The notes below the pieces were generated by a model. The model made no database searches and was not told the origin of the DNA. It was given only the letters and a program-made list of their open reading frames with translations. A stretch of 64,000 nucleotides of DNA from Kaistella chaponensis (GTDB lineage: Bacteria > Bacteroidota > Bacteroidia > Flavobacteriales > Weeksellaceae). The translations under genes and the position numbers were made by a program. Positions 52,478-62,452 of the stretch are shown here, piece after piece. The stretch is taken from the NCBI RefSeq assembly GCF_900156725.1, contig NZ_FTOI01000001.1:372001-436000 (forward strand), in the 5' to 3' direction. Numbering within the stretch: position 1 is the first letter of the stretch; every line of letters begins with the position of its first letter.

Positions 52478-55213
52478 ATGACAACAAAAGAAATAGAACA
52501 AAATCTGCTGCAACTTTCCCAAAATATAAATCCCGAAGATTTCATCTTCGATTTTTTATTGGCTTTTGGTTTTCCCAAAGCGTCAGTATCCAGATTTAAA
52601 AGCGGCGATTATAACCAATCTAAAATTAAGGGAGAATTTTTGTATAAAGGAAAAATCTTTTTTAAAGTCGGTAAGACCGACCAAATGCTTATTGAAAGTG
52701 AGATCTTGGCAAAAGATGAAAGAATTTTAAAGCAAAAGCCGCGTTTTATTCTACTTACAGATTTCAAAAGTATTGTGGCGAAGGATTTAAAAACCAAAGC
52801 TAGTAAAGATTTCCCCATTGCTGAACTACCTAATTTTAAAGACTTTTTCATTCCGCTTACGGGTGCAGAAATTTACAAATCTACCAATGATAATAAGGTC
52901 GATCGTGAAGCATCTTATGCTTTGGCGCGTTTCTATGATATCATTATTCAGGATAATCCGGATCTGTATAAAGGCGATAGTCACAGTTTAAATATTTTAT
53001 TATCAAGATTACTATTTTGCTTTTTTGCGGAAGATACCGGGATTTTTGAGAAAGAAGGATTATTTACGGATGCGATTGGAAATAACACCGATGAAAACGG
53101 TAAAGATCTGGATGTTTTCTTTAAAGATCTGTTTGCAAAACTGAACAGCAGAAAGACCGATTTTCCGAATAGTGTGAAATCTTTTCCTTACGTAAATGGT
53201 GGACTTTTTAAAGATCAAATTAAAATTCCAAAATTTTCAAAGAAATCCCGGGATATTTTAATTGATTGTGGAAATCTAAACTGGGACGAAATAAATCCGG
53301 ATATTTTTGGATCCATGATTCAGGCAGTTGCAGATCCAGATGAACGTACTAGTTTAGGAATGCACTATACTTCAGTTCCGAATATTTTGAAATTAATAAA
53401 ACCGCTATTTTTAGATGAATTGTATGAAGAATTTGAAAACAACAGAGATCAACCTAAAAAACTGGAAAAACTATTAGCACGTCTATCAGCTATTAAATTT
53501 TTTGACCCTGCCTGCGGTAGCGGAAATTTTCTGATTATTACTTACAAGGAATTGCGCTTACTGGAAATTAAAATCATTCAACAACTCATAGATTTAGATA
53601 TTGAGGAAGGTGAACGGAAAAGAAAGATCGGAAAACAGGCAAAAATACATTTCCCAAGAATTGTACTTTCTCAGTTTTATGGAATTGAGATTAAAGATTT
53701 TGCGCACGAAATGGCTATTCTTTCGCTTTGGTTGGCAGAACACCAGATGAACAAAGTTTTTGAGGAACAGTTGGAAGGTTTTGGACAAACGAAACCTATT
53801 TTACCTTTAAAAGAAAGCGGACAAATCTCTTTAGGAAATGCGGCAACAATGAATTGGGAAAAAGCCTGTCCAAAAAACGCGAATGATGAGATTTACATTA
53901 TTGGAAATCCCCCGTATTTAGGTGCAAGATTGCAGGATGAAAAACAGAAGAGTGAAATGGAATTTAATTTTAAAGGAATCGCTTCATTTAATAATTTAGA
54001 TTATATTTCAATTTGGTTATTTAAGGCATGCAAATATTTAGAAAATTACAATATAAAATCTGCTTTTGTTTCCACTAATTCAATTTGTCAGGGTGAACAA
54101 GTGTCTTTATTTTGGCCTATAATTTTAAATAAGAATGTTGAAATTGATTTTGCTTATACGTCTTTCAAATGGTCAAATAATGCGAAAGGAAATGCTGGAG
54201 TTTCCGTCGTAATTATAGGATTAAGAAATCTTTCTTCTTCATTAAAATATATTTTTTCGCACAATATTAAAAAACGCGTTAATTTAATTAGTCCTTATCT
54301 CACAGAAAATAGCAATTTAATAATTGAGCCGAGAAAAACGCCTCTTTCTAAATTTCCAGAAATGACTTACGGCAGTATGCCAAATGATGGTGGCTCTCTG
54401 CTTTTAAACCAACAGGAAAAAGATGAAATTATCGCAATGAATTCTAACTCATCTTGCTATATAAAGAAGTTTATTGGAGCAGCAGAATTTATGCGAGGAA
54501 TTGATAAATATTGCCTCTGGATTAATGAAGATCAATTTAACGAAGCTGTAAAAAATTCAATAATATCGGATAGAATTAATGCTGTGAAGGATTTTAGAAT
54601 GAAAAGTAAAAGGTCTGCTACAAATATTTTGGCTAATAAATCTTTCGCATTCGGAGAAAATCGACACAAAGGAAAAGATAGTATATTAATTCCGCAGACC
54701 GGTTCAGATCGTAGAGAATATCTTCCAATAGGTCTTTTTGACAAAGACTATGTTATTTCAAATGCCGCTAGAACTTTGACAGAATTTGAGCCATATTTAT
54801 TTGGAATTTTATCCTCAAAAATGCATATAGTTTGGATAAAGGCAGTTTCAGGAAGAATGAAAGATGATGTTCAATACTCTGTATCTTTAAGTTACAACAC
54901 TTTTCCGTTTCCACCAATTTCAATTAAACAAAAAGAGATTATCAACCAATATGTTTTTGCAGTTTTAGATGAGCGCGCAAAATTTCCCCAAAAAACAATG
55001 GCGTGGCTTTACAACCCAGAAACAATGCCCAAAGATTTGTTAAAAGCGCATCAGGAATTAGATCAGGCAATAGAAAGGATTTATAGAATCCAACCTTTTA
55101 CGAGTGATGCAGAACGGTTAGAATATCTCTTTAAAATGTATGATGAAATGACGAAGAAGGATACGCTTTGGGCAAAGGAGAAGAAAACTAAAGCCAAAAC
55201 AAAGAAGAAATAA
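52478..55213 (+). CDS. MmeI-type DNA adenine methyltransferase, nuclease motif apparently degenerate
   Basis: 911 residues. Layout as in the MmeI/type IIL family: N-terminal region 1-135, helical spacer (ASYALARFYDIIIQDNP), then the gamma-class adenine methyltransferase with FFDPACGSGNF (motif I, 342-351), YGIEIKDFAHEMA and NPPY (motif IV, 477-480). The target-recognition region and a C-terminal helical tail (about 640-911) follow. In active MmeI enzymes the N-terminus has a GKLLVEQK-like site; the aligned text here is GKIFFKVG, lacking the Glu and Lys. So I expect methylation without cutting. It starts the six-gene operon; the next gene begins 3 bases after its stop. Confidence 0.88.
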   Translation: MTTKEIEQNLLQLSQNINPEDFIFDFLLAFGFPKASVSRFKSGDYNQSKIKGEFLYKGKIFFKVGKTDQMLIESEILAKDERILKQKPRFILLTDFKSIVAKDLKTKASKDFPIAELPNFKDFFIPLTGAEIYKSTNDNKVDREASYALARFYDIIIQDNPDLYKGDSHSLNILLSRLLFCFFAEDTGIFEKEGLFTDAIGNNTDENGKDLDVFFKDLFAKLNSRKTDFPNSVKSFPYVNGGLFKDQIKIPKFSKKSRDILIDCGNLNWDEINPDIFGSMIQAVADPDERTSLGMHYTSVPNILKLIKPLFLDELYEEFENNRDQPKKLEKLLARLSAIKFFDPACGSGNFLIITYKELRLLEIKIIQQLIDLDIEEGERKRKIGKQAKIHFPRIVLSQFYGIEIKDFAHEMAILSLWLAEHQMNKVFEEQLEGFGQTKPILPLKESGQISLGNAATMNWEKACPKNANDEIYIIGNPPYLGARLQDEKQKSEMEFNFKGIASFNNLDYISIWLFKACKYLENYNIKSAFVSTNSICQGEQVSLFWPIILNKNVEIDFAYTSFKWSNNAKGNAGVSVVIIGLRNLSSSLKYIFSHNIKKRVNLISPYLTENSNLIIEPRKTPLSKFPEMTYGSMPNDGGSLLLNQQEKDEIIAMNSNSSCYIKKFIGAAEFMRGIDKYCLWINEDQFNEAVKNSIISDRINAVKDFRMKSKRSATNILANKSFAFGENRHKGKDSILIPQTGSDRREYLPIGLFDKDYVISNAARTLTEFEPYLFGILSSKMHIVWIKAVSGRMKDDVQYSVSLSYNTFPFPPISIKQKEIINQYVFAVLDERAKFPQKTMAWLYNPETMPKDLLKAHQELDQAIERIYRIQPFTSDAERLEYLFKMYDEMTKKDTLWAKEKKTKAKTKKK

Positions 55214-55216
55214 AGT

Positions 55217-58200
55217 ATGAGTTTTACAGATGAATTTGATCAATCAATAAGAGATACAGCAATGAAACGCATTGCTGATGATATTTTACAAGGTATTACC
55301 AAAGTTCGCGAAAAACCTGGACTTTCTGCGAGAAGATGGCTTTGGGAATTAATGCAAAATGCACGTGACGTTCCAAATGATTGGAATGGAGTTTCTATCA
55401 AGGTAATTTTAAATAGTAATAGTATACAAATATGTCATAATGGTCAACCATTTTCTCTTACAAATTTAAACCATTTGATCATGCAAGTATCTTCAAAATC
55501 TGAAGGTAATGAAGATGATTCTGTAGGTAAGTTTGGGACCGGATTTTTAGTGACTCATTTATTATCTAAAGCTTTAAATCTTAAGGGAATATTAAAATTA
55601 GATAATGAAGATTTATATCGATTTCAAATTGAAATAGATCGTTCAGCAGAATCTAGTCTAGAGTTACAAAAGAAAATAGAAGTTCTCTTGGAACATAATA
55701 GAAATCTAAAAGATAATTTTGAGAAACTTGAAAATTATGCTGCCCATGAAAATATTTACGAAACTGTATTTGAATTTCCGCTTGATGAAGAAAGTTTAGT
55801 GCATGCAAAAAAAGGCATAGAAGATCTGGTAAATACGCTTCCGCTTACTTTAATATTTTCTGATAAAATTAAGTCTGTTGAAATTCATAATAGAATTACA
55901 GACAAAAAAAACTCTTTCTCCAGAATCCTAATGAAGGATAATTCTGTAAAAGCAATTAAAAATAATGATCTTACTGATTATTTTTGGCTTAAATATAAAG
56001 GTGAGATCAGCATTGCATTGAGAATAGACAATCTTAAAACACCAATACCGTGGGATAAAAACACTCCGAAATTATATAGAGATTTTCCATTAATTGGTTC
56101 AGAGGATTTTAATTCCGCATTTGTAATACATAGCAGCAATTTTAATCCTGATGAAATGCGAAGCGGTTTGCTATTAACTGATATAAAAAATGCAAAAGTT
56201 GGACAGAACAGAGAATTGTTGATAGCATGTCAAGAATTAATTAAAGATTTTGTTTCTGAAGTTAAGACTACAGATAATAATTATTTGCTTGCGGAAAGTG
56301 GAATACCGAAAATTTTGAAGGGTGAAGGTGAAGAGGAAACAAGGATATGGTTTGAGAATAATATACAGAAGCCTTACAGAGATTTTTTGTTAAATAATTT
56401 GAAATTTAATAATATTAAAAAAAGTGAAGTTGTTCTAAATCATATACTTATTCCTAATTTTGAAACAGGTACCGTCGAACAGAAAATTAATTTTTATGAT
56501 GTTGTACAAGGTTTTTATAATGTTGAGCGAATACCAACAAAGGAAAGTTTTAGAAATTGGCTTGGTAAAATAGATGAAAATTATGAAAAGTGGGAAACTT
56601 CATTACTAATTAATGTTGGAGATCTCACAAATGAAATTTGTAAAAAGAAAAATTTTCGATCATTTCAAAATTATAATATCGTTGAATTAGTAAAAAGTTT
56701 TAATTTATACTTTAAATTTTTGAATGATACGGGAAATGCAGATGTAATACAAACTAAACAAATAATTCCTGATGATGCCGGTCAATTTCGATTTTTAAAT
56801 GATCTATCGATCAATGATAATATACAAGAAGTATTTTTAGATATAAGAGAAATTGAGTATCCCAATTATAGAGCACTAAATTTAATTCATAAGCATGTAA
56901 ATGTTCGTCTAACTCATAAAAAGTTAACATCAAAAGACATTTTAAAAGAAATTATAGAGATTATAAATATTAAGGATTACGGCACTGAAGAAATTTATCA
57001 AGTAAAGTTAATTCATAAATTATTACAATTGCAGCATAGCGAAAATGATAATTTTCAATCCAAAGTATTTTCAATTTATTGTGATTTTTTCAATCTTGAA
57101 AAAGAGATAATCATCATACCAAGAGAGGAAGAAAGTTTTGACTTTAAACCTATTGTAAAGGTAGCACTACGGGTAATCTTGAATAAAATATCCGGTTTCG
57201 GTAGAATTACAGATTTGAGTTCAAATTTAAAATTGGATGTAGAAAATACCATATTGTGGCTAAATTCTTTTTTAGTTTTAGTGAATGACAACAACACCAA
57301 TAGAGAAATTTTAAACGAATATAAAGTATTTCCCAATTTTCACGGAGATTTTATGTTTCTCGAAAAATTATACAAAGTTGAAGGTGTATCAGAAAGCATT
57401 TCTACAGATATTATTAATTTCTACGAAGAGTTATTACCTAAGAATGAATTAAAAATGGTTTTGATTCATCCACAAATTAGCATAAATGTAATAAATGTGA
57501 AAAGTGTAGGTGAAATTTGTGGAGGATTGGACGAAAAAGTAAGACTTTATTATTCTCAATGGTCGGATTTAAAGGATGAAGAAAAATCTAAAGTTTTTGA
57601 TTTATTAGAATGGGCATCGCTTAATGATGAAAACCAAATAATATTTAGACATCATTTTCATTGGTTACAACAAAATAGAGCATTAATTTTTATGGAGCAA
57701 TTTGATAGCCCAGAAGTTAAAGATGCAATGTATTCCATTATGAAATCTGACAAAGAAACTATCTTGGCTGTTGGAGAAATGATGAAAAATAAATCGGCAG
57801 AGCAGATTAAAAAAATAATGGATGTTAATCCTGATACATTTGAGAGAATTCATAATATTATTGAAAATTTAGAAGAAAAAGAGTTAAAAATAATAGAGAA
57901 ATTTGCTGAAGAGAAAAAAGAGGAGAAAAGCGAATTTGCTTTTATGAAAAGTATTGGAAATGCCTATGAAAAGGTTTTTGAAAAATATGCCAATGAAAAT
58001 AATTTTGGTTTTAATATAGAACGCAAAGAAAATCCTGCGGATTTTGTTTTATCAAAAAATGGAGTAAAATTTTATATAGAATTAAAATCAATTTCTCCAA
58101 AAGCAATCACGAACGAAGTTAAACTTTCCTACAATCAAGTAGAGGGTTCAATTATACACAATGGTTTTTATGCGTTATGTTACTTGAAGCGACCACTGAA

Positions 58201-58477
58201 TTGGCAAGTAGATTTTGAAAATGAGGTTGGATATCAAATCATGATTAGAGACACGAAAGTAATTCTTGATTTAGGAGAGAGAATTAAGGATGGTTTTGCT
58301 TTGGCTAATAGTTTTAAAAGTCAATTATTAGACGACGAATTAAATGGATTAAAAGTAGAATTTAAAGACAATAAATTTAAATTCATTGCAGGTATGCCTT
58401 TATTAAGAGATGCTGAAAATATTGAAACGCTTTTTAATGAGATAAGAAATAAACTGAAAATCAAAACAGACGCTTAA
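55217..58477 (+). CDS. Sacsin/Hsp90-like GHKL ATPase fused to a C-terminal PD-(D/E)XK (DUF3883-like) domain
   Basis: 1086 residues. N-terminal GHKL ATPase: WELMQNARD (Asn48), ICHNGQPF (74-79 region) and GKFGTGF (104-110), the N, G1 and G2 boxes. A long middle region without clear motifs follows. The C-terminus has GNAYEKVFEKYA, then PADFVLSKNG and FYIELKS, with Asp942 and Glu955-x-Lys957 forming a nuclease-like site of the DUF3883/NERD kind. Such proteins occur in restriction-like and antiphage loci. The likely mechanism is an ATP-driven clamp that positions the nuclease. It sits between the methyltransferase and the toxin-antitoxin pair. Confidence 0.85.
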   Translation: MSFTDEFDQSIRDTAMKRIADDILQGITKVREKPGLSARRWLWELMQNARDVPNDWNGVSIKVILNSNSIQICHNGQPFSLTNLNHLIMQVSSKSEGNEDDSVGKFGTGFLVTHLLSKALNLKGILKLDNEDLYRFQIEIDRSAESSLELQKKIEVLLEHNRNLKDNFEKLENYAAHENIYETVFEFPLDEESLVHAKKGIEDLVNTLPLTLIFSDKIKSVEIHNRITDKKNSFSRILMKDNSVKAIKNNDLTDYFWLKYKGEISIALRIDNLKTPIPWDKNTPKLYRDFPLIGSEDFNSAFVIHSSNFNPDEMRSGLLLTDIKNAKVGQNRELLIACQELIKDFVSEVKTTDNNYLLAESGIPKILKGEGEEETRIWFENNIQKPYRDFLLNNLKFNNIKKSEVVLNHILIPNFETGTVEQKINFYDVVQGFYNVERIPTKESFRNWLGKIDENYEKWETSLLINVGDLTNEICKKKNFRSFQNYNIVELVKSFNLYFKFLNDTGNADVIQTKQIIPDDAGQFRFLNDLSINDNIQEVFLDIREIEYPNYRALNLIHKHVNVRLTHKKLTSKDILKEIIEIINIKDYGTEEIYQVKLIHKLLQLQHSENDNFQSKVFSIYCDFFNLEKEIIIIPREEESFDFKPIVKVALRVILNKISGFGRITDLSSNLKLDVENTILWLNSFLVLVNDNNTNREILNEYKVFPNFHGDFMFLEKLYKVEGVSESISTDIINFYEELLPKNELKMVLIHPQISINVINVKSVGEICGGLDEKVRLYYSQWSDLKDEEKSKVFDLLEWASLNDENQIIFRHHFHWLQQNRALIFMEQFDSPEVKDAMYSIMKSDKETILAVGEMMKNKSAEQIKKIMDVNPDTFERIHNIIENLEEKELKIIEKFAEEKKEEKSEFAFMKSIGNAYEKVFEKYANENNFGFNIERKENPADFVLSKNGVKFYIELKSISPKAITNEVKLSYNQVEGSIIHNGFYALCYLKRPLNWQVDFENEVGYQIMIRDTKVILDLGERIKDGFALANSFKSQLLDDELNGLKVEFKDNKFKFIAGMPLLRDAENIETLFNEIRNKLKIKTDA

Positions 58478-58482
58478 AAATT

Positions 58483-58519
58483 AATTCACTAAATAAGTGA
58501 ATTTTATTTCATATCTTTG
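58483..58519 (+). promoter_or_regulatory. Palindromic operator and promoter of the HigB/HigA-type pair
   Basis: Perfect inverted repeat AATTCACT-N5-AGTGAATT (58483-58503) directly before the -7 box TATCTTTG (58512-58519), 29 bases before the toxin ATG. It would cover the -33 region, the usual position of an autorepressed toxin-antitoxin operator. Confidence 0.75.
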
Positions 58520-58548
58520 CACTACATTTCACCGCACAAATTTTAAGA

Positions 58549-58866
58549 ATGAAAATTGAATTTTCAGAAAGTTATCTTCAGGATTTATATACAGAGGGTA
58601 AAACTAAAAACAAAAAACATCGATTTCAACCGCAAGTCATTAGGAAGTATCAACAAAAAATCGACATTCTTCGAGTTGTATCTCGAGTTGAAGATTTGTT
58701 TGTAATGAATAGTATGAACTATGAAGTTCTAACTAATACTGATGGTAGGCAATCTGTAAGAGTTGATAAAACATACAGAATAGAATTCTATACAAGAACA
58801 GAAGGTGAAGAACCTGATGTTGTCACTATTTGTTCTATTGAAGATTTAAGCAATCATTACAAATAA
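58549..58866 (+). CDS. higB: RelE/HigB-type toxin
   Basis: 105 residues. The pattern MKIEFSESYLQDLYTEGK, ILRVVSRVEDLFVM, YRIEFYTRTEGEE and VTICSIEDLSNHYK is that of the HigB/RelE mRNA-interferase fold (host-killer family). It lies 20 bases before a HigA-type antitoxin gene, with toxin first as in higBA. It has its own promoter and operator inside the defence operon. Confidence 0.85.
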   Translation: MKIEFSESYLQDLYTEGKTKNKKHRFQPQVIRKYQQKIDILRVVSRVEDLFVMNSMNYEVLTNTDGRQSVRVDKTYRIEFYTRTEGEEPDVVTICSIEDLSNHYK

Positions 58867-58886
58867 TCACTAACACAAGCAAGGAA

Positions 58887-59987
58887 ATGAAAACTATACA
58901 AACACCAATCGAACCAATACCACATCTAGCAACCCACCCCGGGATTCTAATTGCAGATGAATTAGATAGCCGAGAAGATCTTAATCAAAAAGAATTAGCC
59001 CATTTGCTTGATGTAAAGGTTTCTTTTTTAAATGAGATTATTAAAGGTAAACGACCTGTGACTGCTGATACCGCGTTGTTATTAGAGAAAGCTTTGGAGA
59101 TTCCCGCAGATTTCTGGATGAAATTTCAAATGCAATATGATTTGGACACGGCGAGAATTAAACAAAAGAATATTCTTAAAGTTCAAAATATTGAAATTTG
59201 GAGCATTATAAAAGATTTTGTTCCGGTACTTTTCTTTAAAAAATTAGGATATTTAACAGACGATATTGAAAAAAATATCTCTAAAATATTTGAAATTTTT
59301 AAAATTGATACAGTTGATGAATTAATCAATCAGTTCGCTGAAAGAAAATTTTCACTGTATAGAAAATCGCAGAAATTAACGGTAGATGAAAAGAATCTAT
59401 TTTCATGGAGTGCATTGGCAGAGTATAAAGCATCACAAGTGGAAGTTAAAGATTTTGAAAATATTGATGAGCAATCTTTAATAGCAGAATTAAATAAATG
59501 TTTCTACGATAATAAAAATTTAATAGAAAATGTTGCAAAAATTCTGAATAAAAATGGGATTAAATTTTCTGTTTTAGAGAAATTTACGAAAACACCGGTT
59601 GACGGTTATTCTTTCTGGAGTATTAATAATCCTGCAATTGTAATGTCTTGCAGGTACAATCGTGTAGATAATTTTGCATTTACTTTGTTTCACGAGTTAG
59701 GTCATATTTTCTTACATCTTAATGGAAATAAAGATCTCAAATTTTTAGATATTGATGAAAAAGAAAAAACGGTTTTTGAAAGCGAAGCAGATTCTTTTGC
59801 CAGAAATAAATTAATAAATAAAGAGCAATGGAAAAAAATTGGAAGTAACAAGTTTCCCATCGAAGACAATTTTTTGCATGAAATCGCAAACGAATTTAAA
59901 ATACATCCTTCTATTATTTTCGGAAGGATGTGTTTCGAAAAAGACAATTATAAAATCTTTACAAGAATCGAAAAGGCAATCAATTAA
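58887..59987 (+). CDS. higA: HigA-type antitoxin fused to an ImmA/IrrE metallopeptidase domain
   Basis: 366 residues. Residues 1-95 are a HigA helix-turn-helix (HPGILIADELDSREDLNQKE, ISLNQ-like VSFLNEIIKGKRPVTADTAL, LEIPADFWMKFQMQYD). Residues about 200-366 are an ImmA/IrrE peptidase with FHELGHIFLHLNG; the HExxH zinc site is at His269-His273. It should repress the palindrome upstream and neutralise HigB. The peptidase domain suggests signal-dependent proteolysis, of itself or another repressor, that could free the toxin or derepress the locus. Confidence 0.9.
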   Translation: MKTIQTPIEPIPHLATHPGILIADELDSREDLNQKELAHLLDVKVSFLNEIIKGKRPVTADTALLLEKALEIPADFWMKFQMQYDLDTARIKQKNILKVQNIEIWSIIKDFVPVLFFKKLGYLTDDIEKNISKIFEIFKIDTVDELINQFAERKFSLYRKSQKLTVDEKNLFSWSALAEYKASQVEVKDFENIDEQSLIAELNKCFYDNKNLIENVAKILNKNGIKFSVLEKFTKTPVDGYSFWSINNPAIVMSCRYNRVDNFAFTLFHELGHIFLHLNGNKDLKFLDIDEKEKTVFESEADSFARNKLINKEQWKKIGSNKFPIEDNFLHEIANEFKIHPSIIFGRMCFEKDNYKIFTRIEKAIN

Positions 59988-60016
59988 ATTTTAATTCTAA
60001 CGACTTACTTCCAAAT

Positions 60017-62452
60017 ATGAATTACAGCACCGAACTTCAAAATAAAATAGATGAATTGGCTCTTAAAAAAGAGAATATTCTATATCTGACCATCAAGAAT
60101 GAATATTTGCACGAGATGAGATCTGGCGAAAAAGACGTGGAATATCGTGATGTTACCGATTTTTATCTTGCAAAATTATTTTTAAAAGATAAAGCGAAGA
60201 ATTATGCTGCAATGAAACCAATCACGCACATTTTATTTCAGGGCGGTTACAATGCAGACAGTCCAAGAATGCTGATTGAATGTAAAGGTTGGGTAATCGA
60301 AGGTAAAAATTATCCTTCTTCCGCAGATTTTTCAATTTATGCGAGATACGAAGATTGCGTTAATTTGATTTTAGGAAAGATAGAATATGATTCTGTAGGT
60401 TTTTCCATTTTAATTCCGACCAAGAAAAGGGAAAAGAAAGTGATTGAAAAGCAAGTGATAAAACATCCCGAATACGTAAAGCCCATCAATCTTGTAGAAG
60501 TAGAATACGCAAGAACTGGGCAAAGTAAAAAGATAAATGAAATGGGAATGCGTGAAATGCAACAGAAAGCATTTGAAGGCAGAACTGCTCAATACCTTCT
60601 TTTAAAAGCACCACCTGCTTCCGGAAAATCACGGGCATTAATGTTTATTGCTTTAGATAAGTTGGTGAAACAAGGCATTAAAAAAGTGATAGTCGCTGTG
60701 CCGGAGAGATCAATTGGAAGTTCTTTTAGTCCGACAGATTTAATGTCGTATGGTTTTTACGCTAATTGGGAACCAAACCTAAAATATAATCTTTGCACAC
60801 CAGGAAGTGATACCAGTAAAGTAAAATCTTTTATTCAATTTTTGGAAAGCGAGGAGCGAATTTTAATTTGTACTCATGCCACTTTGCGTTTTGCATTTGA
60901 AAGGATAGAACCCACAGATCTAAATGATACTTTACTTGCAATTGATGAATTCCACCACGTTTCGGCAGATGGAGATAATAAACTGGGAGAAGTAATCCGC
61001 AAGATATTAGAAAAAGCAAATACTCATTTGGTTGCAATGACTGGTTCCTACTTTCGTGGGGACAGTATTCCTGTTTTATTGCCGGAGGACGAAGCGAAAT
61101 TTACTAAAGTAACATACAATTATTATCAGCAGTTGAACGGTTATGATTATTTAAAATCTTTGGGAATAGGTTACCATTTCTACATGGGTAGATATTATAA
61201 AACCAATCCCGAAACCGGACTTTCTGCGTTGGAAGAAATTTTGGATGAAAGTAAAAAAACGATTATTCATATCCCTTCAGTTAACTCTGCGGAAAGTTCT
61301 AAACAAAAGTATGAAGAAGTAAATCATATTATTGACAGCCTTGGTGAAATTGAATTTCAAGATGAAGAAACTAAAATCATTTACATTAAAAGTAAACGTT
61401 CCGGAAAAATATTAAAAATAGCAGATTTAGTTAATGATGATCCAAGCTCACGCGATAAAGTAATTTCTTATTTAAGAGCCGTTTCGCGACCAGAAGACAT
61501 CGATATCATCATAGCGTTAGGAATGGCAAAAGAAGGGTTTGACTGGCCTTTCTGCGAGCATGCATTAACGATAGGTTACAGAGGTTCATTAACGGAAATC
61601 ATTCAGATTATTGGTAGAGCGACACGAGACAGTTCCAATAAAACTCATGCGCAATTTACTAACCTCATTGCATCGCCAGAAGCAGAACACGATGATGTGA
61701 AAGTGGCTGTTAATAATATGCTAAAGGCAATTACGGCCTCATTACTTATGGAACAGGTATTGGCACCAAATTTCAAATTTAAACCAAAACAAGCGGACGA
61801 TTTAGATGAAGATGACGAGGAAGAAGATGGAACAATTGGAACAATAAAAATTGACGGTTTTAAATTACCTACTTCGCAACGTGCAAAAGATATTATTGAA
61901 AGCGACATCAATGATTTAAAAGCCCGGATATTGCAAAACGACACCATGTTGAAAGCAATGCCAGGGAATGTAGATCCGGAAGTTATTAATACCGTTCTAA
62001 TACCGAAGATTATCCGTGAAATTTATCCAGATTTGAATGATGAAGAAGTGGAATCAGTTCGGCAATATGTGGTGGTAGATTCTGTAATTAAAGCAGGAAC
62101 AGTGGAAGAGCAAGGTGGCAAAAAATTTATAAAAATGGCAGGCAGTTTTGTGAATATTGATGATATTCATATCGATTTAATTGATACCATAAATCCTTTC
62201 CAACGTGCATTTGAAATTCTGTCTAAAAATGTTACGACTAGAGTACTGAAAGCCATTCAAGATACCATTACTTCAATTAAATTAGAAATGACTGAACAGG
62301 AAGCCATCTGTCTTTGGCCAAAAATAAATGAATTTTATAAGAAAACCGGAGAGCAACCAAGTCTGCAATCTTATGATCCAAAAGAAGTGAGAATGGCAGA
62401 GGCAATTATTTATTTACGAGAATTGAAAAGAAAAAAAGAGCAAGATGCCTAA
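60017..62452 (+). CDS. ASCH-domain-containing DExH helicase
   Basis: 811 residues. Residues about 15-130 look like an ASCH (PUA-like) domain: ILYLTIKNEYLHEMRSGEKD, VEYRDVTDFYLAKLFLKD, ITHILFQGGYNADSPRMLIE, CKGWVIEGKNY. A superfamily 2 helicase follows: Walker A APPASGKS (198-205), DEFHH (310-314), QIIGRATRD (530-538). An acidic linker (DDLDEDDEEEDG) lies near 595-607. The last 46 residues contain INEFYKKTGEQPS, a module repeated near the start of the next protein. ASCH and related folds bind modified bases or RNA, so the domain may read methylation state. Overlaps the next gene by 8 bases. Confidence 0.85.
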   Translation: MNYSTELQNKIDELALKKENILYLTIKNEYLHEMRSGEKDVEYRDVTDFYLAKLFLKDKAKNYAAMKPITHILFQGGYNADSPRMLIECKGWVIEGKNYPSSADFSIYARYEDCVNLILGKIEYDSVGFSILIPTKKREKKVIEKQVIKHPEYVKPINLVEVEYARTGQSKKINEMGMREMQQKAFEGRTAQYLLLKAPPASGKSRALMFIALDKLVKQGIKKVIVAVPERSIGSSFSPTDLMSYGFYANWEPNLKYNLCTPGSDTSKVKSFIQFLESEERILICTHATLRFAFERIEPTDLNDTLLAIDEFHHVSADGDNKLGEVIRKILEKANTHLVAMTGSYFRGDSIPVLLPEDEAKFTKVTYNYYQQLNGYDYLKSLGIGYHFYMGRYYKTNPETGLSALEEILDESKKTIIHIPSVNSAESSKQKYEEVNHIIDSLGEIEFQDEETKIIYIKSKRSGKILKIADLVNDDPSSRDKVISYLRAVSRPEDIDIIIALGMAKEGFDWPFCEHALTIGYRGSLTEIIQIIGRATRDSSNKTHAQFTNLIASPEAEHDDVKVAVNNMLKAITASLLMEQVLAPNFKFKPKQADDLDEDDEEEDGTIGTIKIDGFKLPTSQRAKDIIESDINDLKARILQNDTMLKAMPGNVDPEVINTVLIPKIIREIYPDLNDEEVESVRQYVVVDSVIKAGTVEEQGGKKFIKMAGSFVNIDDIHIDLIDTINPFQRAFEILSKNVTTRVLKAIQDTITSIKLEMTEQEAICLWPKINEFYKKTGEQPSLQSYDPKEVRMAEAIIYLRELKRKKEQDA

